From NCBI RefSeq assembly GCF_900110865.1, contig NZ_FOFD01000004.1, forward strand, positions 444,473-508,472: 64,000 bases of DNA. The letters run 5' to 3'. The notes beneath the pieces were generated by a model. That model ran no database searches. It had not been told where the DNA came from and was given only the letters and a program-made list of their open reading frames with translations. This DNA comes from Natrinema salaciae (GTDB taxonomy: Archaea > Halobacteriota > Halobacteria > Halobacteriales > Natrialbaceae). Positions 25,780 to 34,804 of the stretch are shown here, one piece after another. The translations under genes and the position numbers were made by a program. Within the stretch, counting starts at the first letter, position 1. The number at the start of each line of letters is the position of its first letter.

Positions 25780-26871
25780 ATGAGCGTCATCGAGTCCATC
25801 CACGAGGATCACGGGGCGACGTTCGGCGAGCGCGCCGACCGGCGGATCGTCGAACACTACGGACGACCGGAGCGAACCCATCGAGCGGTCCGCAACGGTG
25901 TCGGCCTGCTCGAGTTGGCCTACGGCGTGATCGTCGTCGAGGGGGACGATCGCGTCGAGTACGTCGACAACGTCGTCTCGAATCGGGTTCCGACCGAGGA
26001 CGGACGGGGCTGTTACGCGCTCGTGCTCGATCCCCAGGGCGGAATCGAGGTCGAACTCTACGTCTACAACGCGGGCGAGCGGCTCCTCCTGTTCACCCAG
26101 CCCGAGAGCGCCGACCCGCTCGCCGCGGAGTGGGCCGAGAAGGTGTTCATCCAGGACGTCGAGATTCGGGTCGCCACCGACGAGTACGCCATCTTCGGCA
26201 TCCACGGCCCGCAGGCGACCGAGAAGGTCGCGAGCGTCCTCAACGGTGCCGGCTCGCCCGACGAACGCTACTCGTTCGTCCGCGGAACGATGGGCGACGA
26301 GGGCGTCTCGGTCATCCGCACCGACGCGCTCACCGGCGAAGAGAGCTACGAGGTGATCTGTGCCGCCGACGACGCCGCGGCCGTCCACGACACGCTGCTC
26401 AATCAGGGGCTCAACGCCGCCCCCTTCGGCTATCGGACCTTCGAGAGCCTCGCACTCGAGGCCGGATCGCCGCTCTTTCACACCGAACTCGAGGGGACGC
26501 TCCCGAACGTGCTCGGCCTGCGAAACGCACTCGACTTCCAGAAGGGGTGTTACGTCGGCCAGGAGGTCGTCTCCCGCGTCGAAAACCGCGGCCAGCCCAG
26601 TCGGCGGCTCGTCGGGCTGACGCTCGCGGGCGAGGCGGTGCCCGAATCGGGCGCGGCGGTCTTCGACGGCGACGCGTCGGTCGGCGAGATCACCCGCGCG
26701 GGCGAGAGTCCGATGCTCGAGGCCGTCGTCGCGCTCGCGATCGTCGACTACGGACTCGAGAACGACGAGGTGACGGTTCGGGTCGGCGGCGGAGAGGTGA
26801 CTGCGACCCGAACCGACCTGCCGTTCGTCGAGGGCTCGGATCGGTCGGATCGACTGCCCGAGTACCAGTAG
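25780..26871 (+). CDS. YgfZ/GcvT-like aminomethyltransferase-fold protein
   Basis: A 363-residue folate-fold protein. The YgfZ hallmark KGCYVGQEVVSRVENRG is at about residues 250-266, preceded by TFESLALEAGSPLFHTEL and a LDFQKG segment; the N-terminal half has the GcvT-like layout (GVGLLELAYGVIVVEGDD, CYALVLDPQGGIEVELYVY). YgfZ proteins use tetrahydrofolate in the repair or maturation of iron-sulfur enzymes, whereas true GcvT is a glycine cleavage subunit; the Cys motif favours YgfZ. No other glycine cleavage genes are nearby. Cytoplasmic. Confidence 0.85.
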   Translation: MSVIESIHEDHGATFGERADRRIVEHYGRPERTHRAVRNGVGLLELAYGVIVVEGDDRVEYVDNVVSNRVPTEDGRGCYALVLDPQGGIEVELYVYNAGERLLLFTQPESADPLAAEWAEKVFIQDVEIRVATDEYAIFGIHGPQATEKVASVLNGAGSPDERYSFVRGTMGDEGVSVIRTDALTGEESYEVICAADDAAAVHDTLLNQGLNAAPFGYRTFESLALEAGSPLFHTELEGTLPNVLGLRNALDFQKGCYVGQEVVSRVENRGQPSRRLVGLTLAGEAVPESGAAVFDGDASVGEITRAGESPMLEAVVALAIVDYGLENDEVTVRVGGGEVTATRTDLPFVEGSDRSDRLPEYQ

Positions 26872-26925
26872 GGCCTCGCGGCTCGGTCGGCGAGCGCTCT
26901 CGTCCCGTGTCGATCGGGAACTCGT

Positions 26926-27739
26926 TCAGACCCCTGGATCTCTGATCTGGGGCAATCCCGCGGTCACTAACCGGCGAAGAAGCACCACGATTCCGTTCTC
27001 GAGGCCGCGGGCGAAGATCGCCTGCTCTTTCGCGTTGTCGGCGCTGGTCGGATAGTACGAGCCGATCAGGAGCGTCTCGCGGTCGACGAGCAGAATGCGA
27101 CTGATCGCGACCTCGTTGTCGCTCTCGATTCCGGTGAGCCAGTCGAGGCCGGGTTTCGAACACGCGCGTGTTGGGAAGCTCCGTCCCGAGCGCGTCCGTA
27201 ATCGCGTCCGTTTGCCCGCCCAGAATGATCGAGAGGTCCTGATCGACCGCACTCTCTAAGCCGTCGAACAGCGCCTTTGACAGGATCCCTTCGTCGACGA
27301 CGAGGAGCGCGATCTCCGACTCCGCCTCGTCGACGAGCTCCATCGTTCGCGACTCGATCGCTTCGTGACCGGTCAGCGACCAGACCTCCTGAACCTGGTC
27401 GTCTTCGGCGACGTTCTGTACGTCCGTATTCCGGAGATGGGTCTCGAGCGTCTCGATCCGATTGTCGTACTTATTGCGCAGGGTCTGTGTCGCCTCGTCG
27501 ACGCTGACGGCGCGGTACACCTGCGGGCTCGTGTGTTGTACTTCGACCAGCCCCTGTGACTCGAGGACGCGAATCGCGTCGTAGACCCTCGTCCGTGGCA
27601 CCTCCGAGATCTCGTGTATTTCTTTCGCCGTCCCGCTGGGAAGCCTATTCAACGCCATGAAGCAGCGCGCCTCGTACTCCTGGAGTCCGAGGTCCTGCAA
27701 CAGGCTAATCGCCTCTCTCGTAGTTTCGTTCTCTGTCAT
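26926..27739 (-). pseudogene. TrmB-family transcriptional regulator gene broken by a one-base frameshift
   Basis: From the ATG at 27739 (MTENETTREAISLL) the frame gives a TrmB winged helix (LQDLGLQEYEARCFMALNRL, RTRVYDAIRVLESQGLVEV) and the start of a phospholipase D-like effector domain (SEIALLVVDEGILSKALFDG). The reading then leaves frame near 27151-27153, at a GGG run on the plus strand; the other frame continues GLDWLTGIESDNEVAISRIL, LIGSYYPTSADNAKEQAIFA and ends at 26926. Removing one C from that run restores a continuous ETGLDW. This is either a true frameshift, a sequencing error in a homopolymer, or a phase-variable site. TrmB regulators bind sugars and control metabolic genes; E1 alpha is divergent. 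Confidence 0.75.
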
Positions 27740-27753
27740 GGCCCAACCACGAA

Positions 27754-27767
27754 TTCGGATATCCGAA
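27754..27767. promoter_or_regulatory. Perfect 14-bp palindrome upstream of the TrmB-type gene
   Basis: TTCGGATATCCGAA equals its own reverse complement and lies 15-28 bases before the ATG of the TrmB-type gene, overlapping the promoter position of a leaderless transcript. It may be an autoregulatory operator. A half site TTCGGA recurs at 28331-28336, just ahead of the E1 alpha TATA box. Confidence 0.4.
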
Positions 27768-28343
27768 CACGCGGAATAGACCGCGAGGACGCAAAAGGAT
27801 TCGTGTAGTAGATTCCTGTCAATATCCATATTTTTCATCCTACCCACGATGAGACATATTTTTCACTCGGATCATCACACAAGCTACTTGAGGATACGTT
27901 TGGTAGAGAAACGTGGCGAGCCCTGTTGGCCCAACCACGCGGGGCTCGCTATTCGCCACCTTCCGGTGGCATCTCGGATTACATGTCCGCAAGCAGATAC
28001 GTGAGCCACATCTGAGAACTGTTCGTGGCGGGCCAGTCGTCGAGGAGAAAACGGGGAGAACGAAGAGACGACGCATCGCCACGCGCGAGTGTGATCACCG
28101 AAGGGCTGGCGCTGAGACACGGGTCGATCGGCTCGAGACCGCGCCCGACTCGTTCAGCGCGATGCGGGTGCAGAACAGCGAGGTTGCGTGCGGAACCGGT
28201 TCGGAGTCGGCCCACTGGTCGTACGGCCGTTCCAGAATCAGCCTGACGTCGGCGAACCGATCACCCGCTTCGTGCATGCTATCGAACGCGAGACGGTCGC
28301 GGTCTTCCCGCCGAGCACCGACGTCCCCGGTTCGGAGCTACTG

Positions 28344-28351
28344 TTATATAG
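28344..28351 (+). promoter_or_regulatory. TATA box of the E1 alpha gene
   Basis: TTATATAG lies 22-29 bases upstream of the ATG at 28373, a typical haloarchaeal leaderless promoter. Confidence 0.6.
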
Positions 28352-28372
28352 CCCCAACTCAACGATCAATCC

Positions 28373-29500
28373 ATGTCAGGAGACGTTCTCGAGCGCGGTC
28401 TGTTCGAGCGGGAGCCGGACGATCGAATTCAGGTGCTCGACGCCGACGGACGCGTCGCCGACCCCGAACTGGAGCCGGATCTCGAGGCGGTGACGCTGCG
28501 ATCGATGTACCGGGACATGCGGTTTTCCCGCCGGTTCGACGAGCGAATGATCAGCCTCCAGCGGCAGGGTCGACTCGGGACCTACTCCTCGCTGGCCGGT
28601 CAGGAGGGGTCCCAGATCGGGTCGACGTACGCGCTCGCGCCCGACGACATGCTCTCCTTTCAGTACCGGGAACACGGTGCGCTGGCCGCACGGGGGCTCC
28701 CCTGGGAGTATCTGCTCTACTGGATGGGGCACGAGGACGGCAACGCCGCACTGGCGGACATCGACGTCTTCCCGCTGAACATCTCGATCGCCGGCCACCT
28801 CCCCCACGCGGTGGGCTGGGCGTGGGCGGCGAAGCTGAACGGCGACGAGCGCGTCAGCGTTACCCACTTCGGCGACGGCTCGACCTCCGAGGGGGACTTC
28901 CACGAGGCGCTGAACTTCGCGGGCGTGTTCGACACGCCGAACGTCTTCTTCTGTAACAACAATCAGTGGGCCATTTCGATCCCGCGCGAGCGCCAGACGG
29001 CGAGTGCGACGATCGCACAGAAGGCCACCGCCTACGGTTTCGAGGGCGTGCAGGTCGACGGGATGGACCCGCTCGCGACCTACGTCGTCACGAACGCCGC
29101 GCGGCAGAAGGCCCTCGAGTCCGACAGTGACCGACCGCGGCCGACGCTGATCGAAGCGATCCAGTACCGATACGGCGCACACACGACGGCGGACGACCCC
29201 AGCGTCTACCGCGACGACGACGAGGTCGAGCAGTGGCGCGAACGGGACCCGATCGACCGGTTCGAGGCGTACCTACGGAACGAGGGCGTCGTCGACGACG
29301 ACCGGATCGACACGATCGAAACGGAGATCGAGGACACGCTCACGACGGTGGTCGACCGCGCCGAGGGCGTCGAGGGCGATCCGAGCGAGATGTTCGAGTA
29401 CACCTACGCCGAACCGACCCCCCGACTCGAGGAACAACGCGAGTACCTCGCCGAGTTGCGCGAGACCCACGGCGACGACGCGTTACTCGAAGACGAGTAG
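28373..29500 (+). CDS. 2-oxoacid dehydrogenase E1 component, alpha subunit (thiamine diphosphate-dependent)
   Basis: A 375-residue E1 alpha subunit. Clear motifs: TLRSMYRDMRFSRRFDERM at the N-terminus, GQEGSQIGSTYAL, LSFQYREHGALAARG, the thiamine diphosphate motif GDGSTSEGDFHEALN with NNNQWAISIPR, and YRYGAHTTADDPSVYR. It decarboxylates a 2-oxoacid (pyruvate or branched-chain type) together with an E1 beta. No E1 beta, E2 or E3 gene follows, which is unusual, since these are normally clustered. Its partner must be encoded elsewhere. The divergent TrmB-type regulator may control it. Confidence 0.9.
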   Translation: MSGDVLERGLFEREPDDRIQVLDADGRVADPELEPDLEAVTLRSMYRDMRFSRRFDERMISLQRQGRLGTYSSLAGQEGSQIGSTYALAPDDMLSFQYREHGALAARGLPWEYLLYWMGHEDGNAALADIDVFPLNISIAGHLPHAVGWAWAAKLNGDERVSVTHFGDGSTSEGDFHEALNFAGVFDTPNVFFCNNNQWAISIPRERQTASATIAQKATAYGFEGVQVDGMDPLATYVVTNAARQKALESDSDRPRPTLIEAIQYRYGAHTTADDPSVYRDDDEVEQWRERDPIDRFEAYLRNEGVVDDDRIDTIETEIEDTLTTVVDRAEGVEGDPSEMFEYTYAEPTPRLEEQREYLAELRETHGDDALLEDE

Positions 29501-29577
29501 GGAGCAGCGCTGCCGTATAAAGACGGCAGTGGGACAGGCCAACGGCTACCGGTCCGTCGCCACGAGGTGGAAGCAAT

Positions 29578-30069
29578 ATGCAACTCGAACAGCCGTCCCA
29601 GCGGACGGCGACCTGGAGCGGCACGGTGCCGAGCGCGGTCGACGTGCGGGTGATCGGGGTCGTCGTCGTGACGGCGGCCCTCGCGGCGTCGATCAACGTT
29701 CCCTACGGGGGACTGCCGATGGCGGCCGCCGCGTTCGTGCTGCTGGCTGGCGGCGGCATCGCTTGCCACCTGCTCGGCGAACGGAAGCTCCGCGGGATCA
29801 CCGACGAGCTCGTCGAGCGATGGAACGCCGCCGGCGGGGAGATCGACGCCGTCACGCGATCGTCGAGCGGCATGCGGACGGAGTGGCGCGTCCACACGCC
29901 CGAGGGTGAGATCGTCATCGGCGGCCTCGCCCTGGTTCCGATCGCTCGGCTCGCCGTCGAGTGGCGGGGTATCGGCGACGCGATGCCCGCCGACGAGGCC
30001 GCAGCGGACATCGACCACCTCGCCGAGAGCCTCTATCGAGAGATCTTCGAGTTCGAATCCGCGACCTAA
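29578..30069 (+). CDS. Haloarchaeal membrane protein of unknown function
   Basis: A 163-residue protein with two hydrophobic helices (VIGVVVVTAALAASINV and MAAAAFVLLAGGGIACHLL) and a C-terminal soluble domain (RGITDELVERWNAAGGEIDA, RTEWRVHTPEGEIVIGGLAL, IDHLAESLYREIFEFE). No catalytic signature. It is in the same direction as E1 alpha but separated by about 77 bases, so it may be its own unit. Confidence 0.65.
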   Translation: MQLEQPSQRTATWSGTVPSAVDVRVIGVVVVTAALAASINVPYGGLPMAAAAFVLLAGGGIACHLLGERKLRGITDELVERWNAAGGEIDAVTRSSSGMRTEWRVHTPEGEIVIGGLALVPIARLAVEWRGIGDAMPADEAAADIDHLAESLYREIFEFESAT

Positions 30070-30120
30070 CGACCGCAACGACGCGGTCTCGCGGCCGCCG
30101 CCTCGAGCGAGCCGAACGCC

Positions 30121-30639
30121 TCACTCGAACAACTCCTCGTGGCGCTGAGCCAGGTTCGTGTACTCGCCCGAGGAGAACGACTCGAAGATGGCCGCCGAAT
30201 CGATCCCCGTCTCCTCGAGCGGCGTGATCTCCGCGGGGACGCCGCGAACGAACGATTCCGGCGGGATGGCGTACTCGTCCGGGACGACGGTCCCGGCGGC
30301 GACGATACTGCCGCCGCCGATCACCACGTCGGTGTTGACCGTCGCGTTGAATCCGATCAACGCCCGTTCCTCGACGGTCGTCTCGTTGAGCACGGCCCCG
30401 TGTCCGACCATGACCTCGGCCTCGAGCCGCGAGGCGTGAATCGTCGCGTTGTCCCCGACGTGAGTCTCCCGACCGACACGGACCGGACCGATATCACCGC
30501 GGAGGACGACGCCGGGCCAGACGCTCGCGTCCGCGTCGATCTCGACGTCGCCGACGAGCGTCGCCTCTCGGCTCACTCGCGCCGTGTCGTCGACCGTCGG
30601 TCGATCGCCTTCGAACGCGTAGGTTCTCCTGTCGGTCAT
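30121..30639 (-). CDS. Gamma-carbonic anhydrase family protein (left-handed beta-helix)
   Basis: A 172-residue hexapeptide-repeat protein with the gamma-CA layout: ATLVGDVEIDADASVWPGVVLRGD, RVGRETHVGDNATIHAS, VMVGHGAVLN, ALIGFNATVN, GGSIVAAGTVVPDE and FVRGVPAEI. The zinc ligand positions corresponding to NATIH and VGHGAVL are present. It could act as a carbonic anhydrase or as an acyl-CoA-binding paralogue (PaaY/YrdA type). The ATG at 30639 (MTDRRTYAFEG) was used. It stands alone and convergent with the neighbouring membrane protein gene. Confidence 0.85.
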   Translation of the reverse strand: MTDRRTYAFEGDRPTVDDTARVSREATLVGDVEIDADASVWPGVVLRGDIGPVRVGRETHVGDNATIHASRLEAEVMVGHGAVLNETTVEERALIGFNATVNTDVVIGGGSIVAAGTVVPDEYAIPPESFVRGVPAEITPLEETGIDSAAIFESFSSGEYTNLAQRHEELFE

Positions 30640-30834
30640 ACGTGAACGGATCACGATCACGCGCATAATACTGCAGCTACGGCTATCGTGACAGTCACCG
30701 TTGACCGACTGTGATCCGACGCGAGGTCGGGGTCGGCACTGCCCGAACCGGAGGGAGACTAATACCATTCAAAACCCCTCAATGGTTTGCAAGCCCATCG
30801 CTTATACCGTGTCGAGCCGGACGACTAGCCGAAC

Positions 30835-31680
30835 ATGAGTCAGTCAGAATCACCCATTCGAGCGATGTTCGACGCACAGCGAACCGCGGTCAAGCAGAGC
30901 CAGCAGCTGTTCAAACACGGGATGGCCACCCAGCGAAACGTCGACACGATGGCACTCACCGGCCTCAAGGGCCAGGAGTCGCTCCAGCGCCAGCAACTCG
31001 AGCTCGCCCAGGCGGCGACCCACGGCTACGTCAGCGCGACGGCAGCGATGCTCCCGAGCGACGACGCTCCCGAGGTCCACCGGACCATCGACGAGACCTT
31101 CGGCCGGCTGAAACAGACCCACACGGAGTTCTACGGCGCACTCGAGCGGGAAATGGAGCGGGATGTCGATTCCGCCAACGAGCTCTCCACGGAGTTCGTC
31201 GACGCGCTCGACGAGCAGACCGACCAGCTCCTCGAGATGACGCAGTCCATCGAGGACCAGACGGTCCAGAACGTCGACGAGTTCTCCGGACAGCTCCGCG
31301 AGCAACTCGAGCGGACGCAGGAACTTCAGGATCGGCTCGAAGACCAGCTCGAGAACCAGACCGGTGACGTCGAGGATCTGCTCGAACGACAGGCCGAACA
31401 GATCGAGCAGTTCCAGCAGCAACTCGAAGCGCAGACCGAGGCGGTCACGCAGCAGATTCCGGTCCAGGGGACGAACGAACCCCACACGAAGATCGAAACC
31501 CACCCGGAGCACACGCTCGAGTCCGTCGACGGAATCGACGCGGACGTCCGCGAACAGCTCTCGGAAGCCGGCATCGCGACGATCGACGACCTCACGCGCG
31601 CCGGCCCCGAGGCCGTCGCCGAGGCCGCCGACGTCTCGGAGAGTCAGGCCGAGGAGTGGATCGAACAGGCCGAAGCCTGA
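30835..31680 (+). CDS. Coiled-coil protein with C-terminal helix-hairpin-helix, phasin-like
   Basis: A 281-residue Q/E-rich helical protein. Residues about 1-75 (MFDAQRTAVKQSQQLFKHGM and LQRQQLELAQAATHGYVSAT) resemble haloarchaeal PHA granule-associated phasin-like proteins. Residues about 130-210 form a long coiled coil (QLREQLERTQELQDRLEDQL, VEDLLERQAEQIEQFQQQLE). Residues about 235-281 form a helix-hairpin-helix repeat (LESVDGIDADVREQLSEAGI, AAQUIRED-like none). The HhH module suggests nucleic acid or protein binding. The combination is odd; function uncertain. Confidence 0.6.
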   Translation: MSQSESPIRAMFDAQRTAVKQSQQLFKHGMATQRNVDTMALTGLKGQESLQRQQLELAQAATHGYVSATAAMLPSDDAPEVHRTIDETFGRLKQTHTEFYGALEREMERDVDSANELSTEFVDALDEQTDQLLEMTQSIEDQTVQNVDEFSGQLREQLERTQELQDRLEDQLENQTGDVEDLLERQAEQIEQFQQQLEAQTEAVTQQIPVQGTNEPHTKIETHPEHTLESVDGIDADVREQLSEAGIATIDDLTRAGPEAVAEAADVSESQAEEWIEQAEA

Positions 31681-31706
31681 ACGGGAGGTCGCGACCGTCC
31701 GGTCTC

Positions 31707-31976
31707 TCAGGACTCGATCTTGTCGACGATTTCGCGGGCCTGTTCTTTCGCTTTGTCCTCGCTGACGTGCTTGTCGATCAGTACGCTCGTGACCTCCCAG
31801 TCGTCTTCCCCTTCGATCTTGCCGGTGCGGACCTCGCTGCCCTCGGACACCGACGCCGCCGGTTGCTCCGCCCAGTCGGGCGTTCGGATCTCCTCGTACC
31901 GGTCGGGATCGCGAAACCGGACGTGGGTGTAGTCGTCTTCCGTCTCTACCTTGTTGATGTCGGGCGTATCGGCCAT
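31707..31976 (-). CDS. Small conserved haloarchaeal acidic protein, unknown function
   Basis: An 89-residue soluble protein: MADTPDINKVETEDDYTHVR, then RFRDPDRYEEIRTPDWAEQP, a WEVTSVLIDKHVSEDKAKEQ segment and DKIES. A compact alpha/beta fold is suggested. No catalytic or metal motif was seen. The ATG at 31976 begins the conserved sequence; the longer upstream frame is antisense to the phosphoesterase gene. It converges with the coiled-coil protein gene. Confidence 0.65.
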   Translation of the reverse strand: MADTPDINKVETEDDYTHVRFRDPDRYEEIRTPDWAEQPAASVSEGSEVRTGKIEGEDDWEVTSVLIDKHVSEDKAKEQAREIVDKIES

Positions 31977-32129
31977 ACTCGATCCTCCGAGGGCAGTACG
32001 TCTAAATTCAGACCCTGAATGTGCCCGGCCGACCTCGGTCGGGACGGCGGCCCCGTCTCGCTGCAGATACCCGACGAGCCAGCAGTGCTCGGCGCGACTC
32101 CTATCCGAATCGAGCCCCTCCGTGTTCGC

Positions 32130-32774
32130 ATGCTCGTCCTCGGCGACGCCCACGCGTCCGACCCCGATCGATGCGAGACGCTCCTCGCGCTCTACCGGAC
32201 CCTCGAGCCCGATCGGGTGCTCCAGCTCGGCGACCTCGAGCGGTACGACCTGCCGGCACCCACGTGGTTCGTCGCGGGGAACAACGAGGATCTCGAGATC
32301 ATCGACGCGCTGCGGACGGACGAGGAGCTCGACGAAACGAACAACGTCACCCTCCTCGCGAGCACGGCGGCGACGGTCGACGGCCTGCGCGTGGCGGGTC
32401 TCTCGGGAAACTTCGCCCCGACGAAGTACGAGCTGTCCCGAGACGAACTCACGGGTGAGCGCCGTCGCCACTTCACGCACGAAGACGTCGAACGGGCCGC
32501 CGACCTCGAGGATATCGACGTCTTCCTCACGCACGAGGCACCGAACGGCCTGCTGTCCTACGGCTACGATCCCGGCTGCGAGTACGTCGACGACCTGCTC
32601 GAGACGATCTCCCCCGAACTCTGTCTGGTCGGTCACCACCACCGCCACCGGGAGGCCGAAATCGCGGGAACGAGGGTCGTCAGTCTCGCGCCAGCCTGGG
32701 AGCGATACTACACGCTCGAGCCGGAGACGCTGGCGCTCGAGAGTCACGAGCACGACCTGGCGGAACGCGATTAA
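32130..32774 (+). CDS. Calcineurin-like metallophosphoesterase
   Basis: A 214-residue phosphoesterase. Metal motifs: LVLGDAHASD (D-x-H), LQLGDLERYD (GD), WFVAGNNEDLE (GNND/E), LTHEAPNG (H) and VGHHHRHRE (GH-x-H). It probably hydrolyses a phosphodiester or phosphomonoester; the substrate is unknown. The ATG at 32130 begins the fold. It is a single gene between the divergent small acidic protein gene and the convergent glnA. Confidence 0.82.
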   Translation: MLVLGDAHASDPDRCETLLALYRTLEPDRVLQLGDLERYDLPAPTWFVAGNNEDLEIIDALRTDEELDETNNVTLLASTAATVDGLRVAGLSGNFAPTKYELSRDELTGERRRHFTHEDVERAADLEDIDVFLTHEAPNGLLSYGYDPGCEYVDDLLETISPELCLVGHHHRHREAEIAGTRVVSLAPAWERYYTLEPETLALESHEHDLAERD

Positions 32775-32822
32775 AAGAGGAGTCGAAAAGAAACGAACTG
32801 GTGTCGACGACGGCGGCTCTCC

Positions 32823-34178
32823 TTAGAACGTCTCGAGGTAGCGGTCGAGTTCCCAGTCGGAGACGTCGACGAGGTAGTCCTCGAACTCCTGTCGCTTGGC
32901 CTCGACGAACTTGGAACTGACGTGGTCGCCGAGTGCGCTGTAGATCGCTTCGTCCTCCTCGAGCGCGTCGACGGCCTCGCCGAGGTTCTCGGGGAGCGTG
33001 TCGATGCCGTACTCCTCGCGTTTTGCCTCGTCGAACTCGTAGATGTTCTCCCGAACCGGGTCCGGACAGTCGAGGTCGTTTTCGATCCCGTCGAGACCGG
33101 CGTGGATCATGACGGCGAGCGCGAGGTAGGGGTTACAGGACGGGTCCGGCGAACGCAGTTCGACGCGCGACGCTGCGGGCGTGCGCGCCGCGGGCTTGCG
33201 GATCAGCGCCGAGCGGTTGCGGTCGGACCAGGCGACGTAGACCGGCGCTTCGTAGCCCGGCACCAGCCGCTTGTAGCTGTTGACCGTCGGGTTCGCGATC
33301 GCCGTGATCGCCGGCGCGTGCTCGAGGACACCGGCGATAAAGGAGTGAGCCGCCTCCCACAGGTCGAACTCGTCGTCCTCGTCGTGGAACGCGTTTTCGC
33401 CGTCCTCGGTGAACAGCGAGAGGTGGGTGTGCATCCCCGAGCCGTTGATCCGCGGGATCGGCTTGGGCATGAACGTCGCGTGCAGGTCGTGCTGTGCGGC
33501 GATCGCGCGCACGACGGTGCGGAAGGTCCCGACGTTGTCGGCCGTCGTCAGCGCGTCGTCGTACGCGAAGTTGATCTCGTGTTGCCCCTCAGCGACCTCG
33601 TGGTGGCTCGCCTCGACCTCGAAGCCCATGCCCTCGAGGCCGTAGATGATGTCGCGGCGAACGTCGGAAGCGAGGTCTTTCGGCGCGAGGTCGAAGTAGC
33701 CGCCAGCGTCGTTGGTCTTGGTCGTCGCACGACCCTCCTCGTCCTCCTCGAAGAGGAAGAACTCCGGTTCGGGCGCGGCGTTGACCGTATAGCCCATTTC
33801 GTTGGCGCGCTCGAGGGCGTTCTTGAGAACGCGGCGCGGGTCGCCTTCGAACGGCTCGCCCGTCGAGGTGTCGTAGACGTCACAGATCATACGAGCGGCG
33901 GCGCTCTCCTCCTTCTGGCGCCACGGGAGAATCGCGAAGGTGTCCGGATCGGGCTTGAGCCGCATGTCCGACTCCTGAATGCGCACGAAGCCCTCGATAG
34001 AAGAACCGTCGAAGTAGATCCCTTCCCGGAAGGCCTTCTCGGCCTGTCGGGCCGGCACGGAGACGTTCTTGACCGTCCCGAGAATGTCGGTAAACTGCAG
34101 TCGGAGGAAGTCGACATCCTGTTCCTCGATTTCGTCCAGGACCGCCTGCTCGGTGTCTGTAAGGTTTCCGCTTGTCAT
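32823..34178 (-). CDS. glnA: Glutamine synthetase, type I
   Basis: A 451-residue type I glutamine synthetase that condenses ammonia and glutamate with ATP. Motifs: [100 protein letters not shown] and the [18 protein letters not shown] core. No adenylylation Tyr loop of the bacterial Ibeta type is evident. It is divergent from an Lrp-family gene, an arrangement known from Halobacterium, where Lrp controls glnA. Confidence 0.95.
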   Translation of the reverse strand: MTSGNLTDTEQAVLDEIEEQDVDFLRLQFTDILGTVKNVSVPARQAEKAFREGIYFDGSSIEGFVRIQESDMRLKPDPDTFAILPWRQKEESAAARMICDVYDTSTGEPFEGDPRRVLKNALERANEMGYTVNAAPEPEFFLFEEDEEGRATTKTNDAGGYFDLAPKDLASDVRRDIIYGLEGMGFEVEASHHEVAEGQHEINFAYDDALTTADNVGTFRTVVRAIAAQHDLHATFMPKPIPRINGSGMHTHLSLFTEDGENAFHDEDDEFDLWEAAHSFIAGVLEHAPAITAIANPTVNSYKRLVPGYEAPVYVAWSDRNRSALIRKPAARTPAASRVELRSPDPSCNPYLALAVMIHAGLDGIENDLDCPDPVRENIYEFDEAKREEYGIDTLPENLGEAVDALEEDEAIYSALGDHVSSKFVEAKRQEFEDYLVDVSDWELDRYLETF

Positions 34179-34207
34179 TTTTCTTGTCGTGCTACCCTCG
34201 TAACTCT

Positions 34208-34218
34208 GCTACTAAAAC
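34208..34218 (-). promoter_or_regulatory. glnA: TATA box of glnA
   Basis: GTTTTAGTAGC on the minus strand lies 30-40 bases before the glnA ATG, giving a short leader. The 126-base divergent space between glnA and the Lrp gene also holds the promoter of the latter. Confidence 0.5.
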
Positions 34219-34273
34219 ACTACTGTTCCGTGCAATTCTTCTCTCACCAACCCCAAACTGCATATTCGTAAAG

Positions 34274-34281
34274 TTCTAAAG
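34274..34281 (+). promoter_or_regulatory. TATA-like element of the Lrp-family gene
   Basis: TCTAAAGG-type AT-rich sequence 24-31 bases before the ATG at 34305 fits a leaderless promoter. Confidence 0.4.
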
Positions 34282-34304
34282 GCCACGATGAGAGGGTAGA
34301 TGTG

Positions 34305-34769
34305 ATGACGTACGAAAATCTCGACGCAAAGCTAGTGAATTCACTTCTCGGCGACGGGCGAGCGAGCCTCCGCAGCCTGGCCGAGGAACTCGACGTCTCC
34401 GTGACGACCGTCTCCAACCACCTCTCGGATCTCGAGGACGAGGGCGTGATCGAGGGGTACACGCCGAAGGTCGATTACGATGCGGTCGGCTACGACGTGA
34501 CCGCGGTCATCCAGCTGCAGGTCGAAGGGAACGCTTTGCCCGACGTCACCGATACGCTGCGCGACCACCGCCAGATGACCAGCGTCTACGAGGTCACCGG
34601 CGACTACGACGTGATCGCCATCGGCAAGTTCGAAGACACCGACGACATGAACGACCAGATCAAACAGCTGCTGACCGATCCCGACATCAAGGCCTCGAAC
34701 ACCAGCGTCGTCCTCAACGCCGTCTCCGAGAACGAGCAGTTCGAACTCGAGGTCGACGAAGACACCTGA
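34305..34769 (+). CDS. Lrp/AsnC family transcriptional regulator
   Basis: A 154-residue regulator. N-terminal winged helix: [60 protein letters not shown]-terminal RAM/AsnC ligand-binding domain: [40 protein letters not shown] and [10 protein letters not shown]. It is expected to bind an amino acid such as glutamine and to regulate glnA, its divergent neighbour. Start taken at ATG 34305; a GTG one codon earlier is possible. Confidence 0.9.
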   Translation: MTYENLDAKLVNSLLGDGRASLRSLAEELDVSVTTVSNHLSDLEDEGVIEGYTPKVDYDAVGYDVTAVIQLQVEGNALPDVTDTLRDHRQMTSVYEVTGDYDVIAIGKFEDTDDMNDQIKQLLTDPDIKASNTSVVLNAVSENEQFELEVDEDT

Positions 34770-34804
34770 TCGGAACTGGCTCCCGTCGGGCCGATGTCCC
34801 GCTC

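Larger units (their letters stand above)
27740..28372. other. Long intergenic region between the TrmB-type and E1 alpha genes
   Basis: About 630 bases without a convincing gene. It contains the palindrome near the TrmB start and the E1 alpha promoter at its right end. Minus-strand codons around 27940-28277 hold weak protein-like segments split between frames (for example RFADVRLILERPYDQWADSE), possibly a decayed gene. No tRNA or repeat array was seen. Confidence 0.4.

Noticed and set aside
26690..26925. Extension of the TrmB frame past the frameshift
   Set aside because: After the shift the reading is arginine- and proline-rich and runs antisense into the YgfZ-like gene, as expected for out-of-frame translation.
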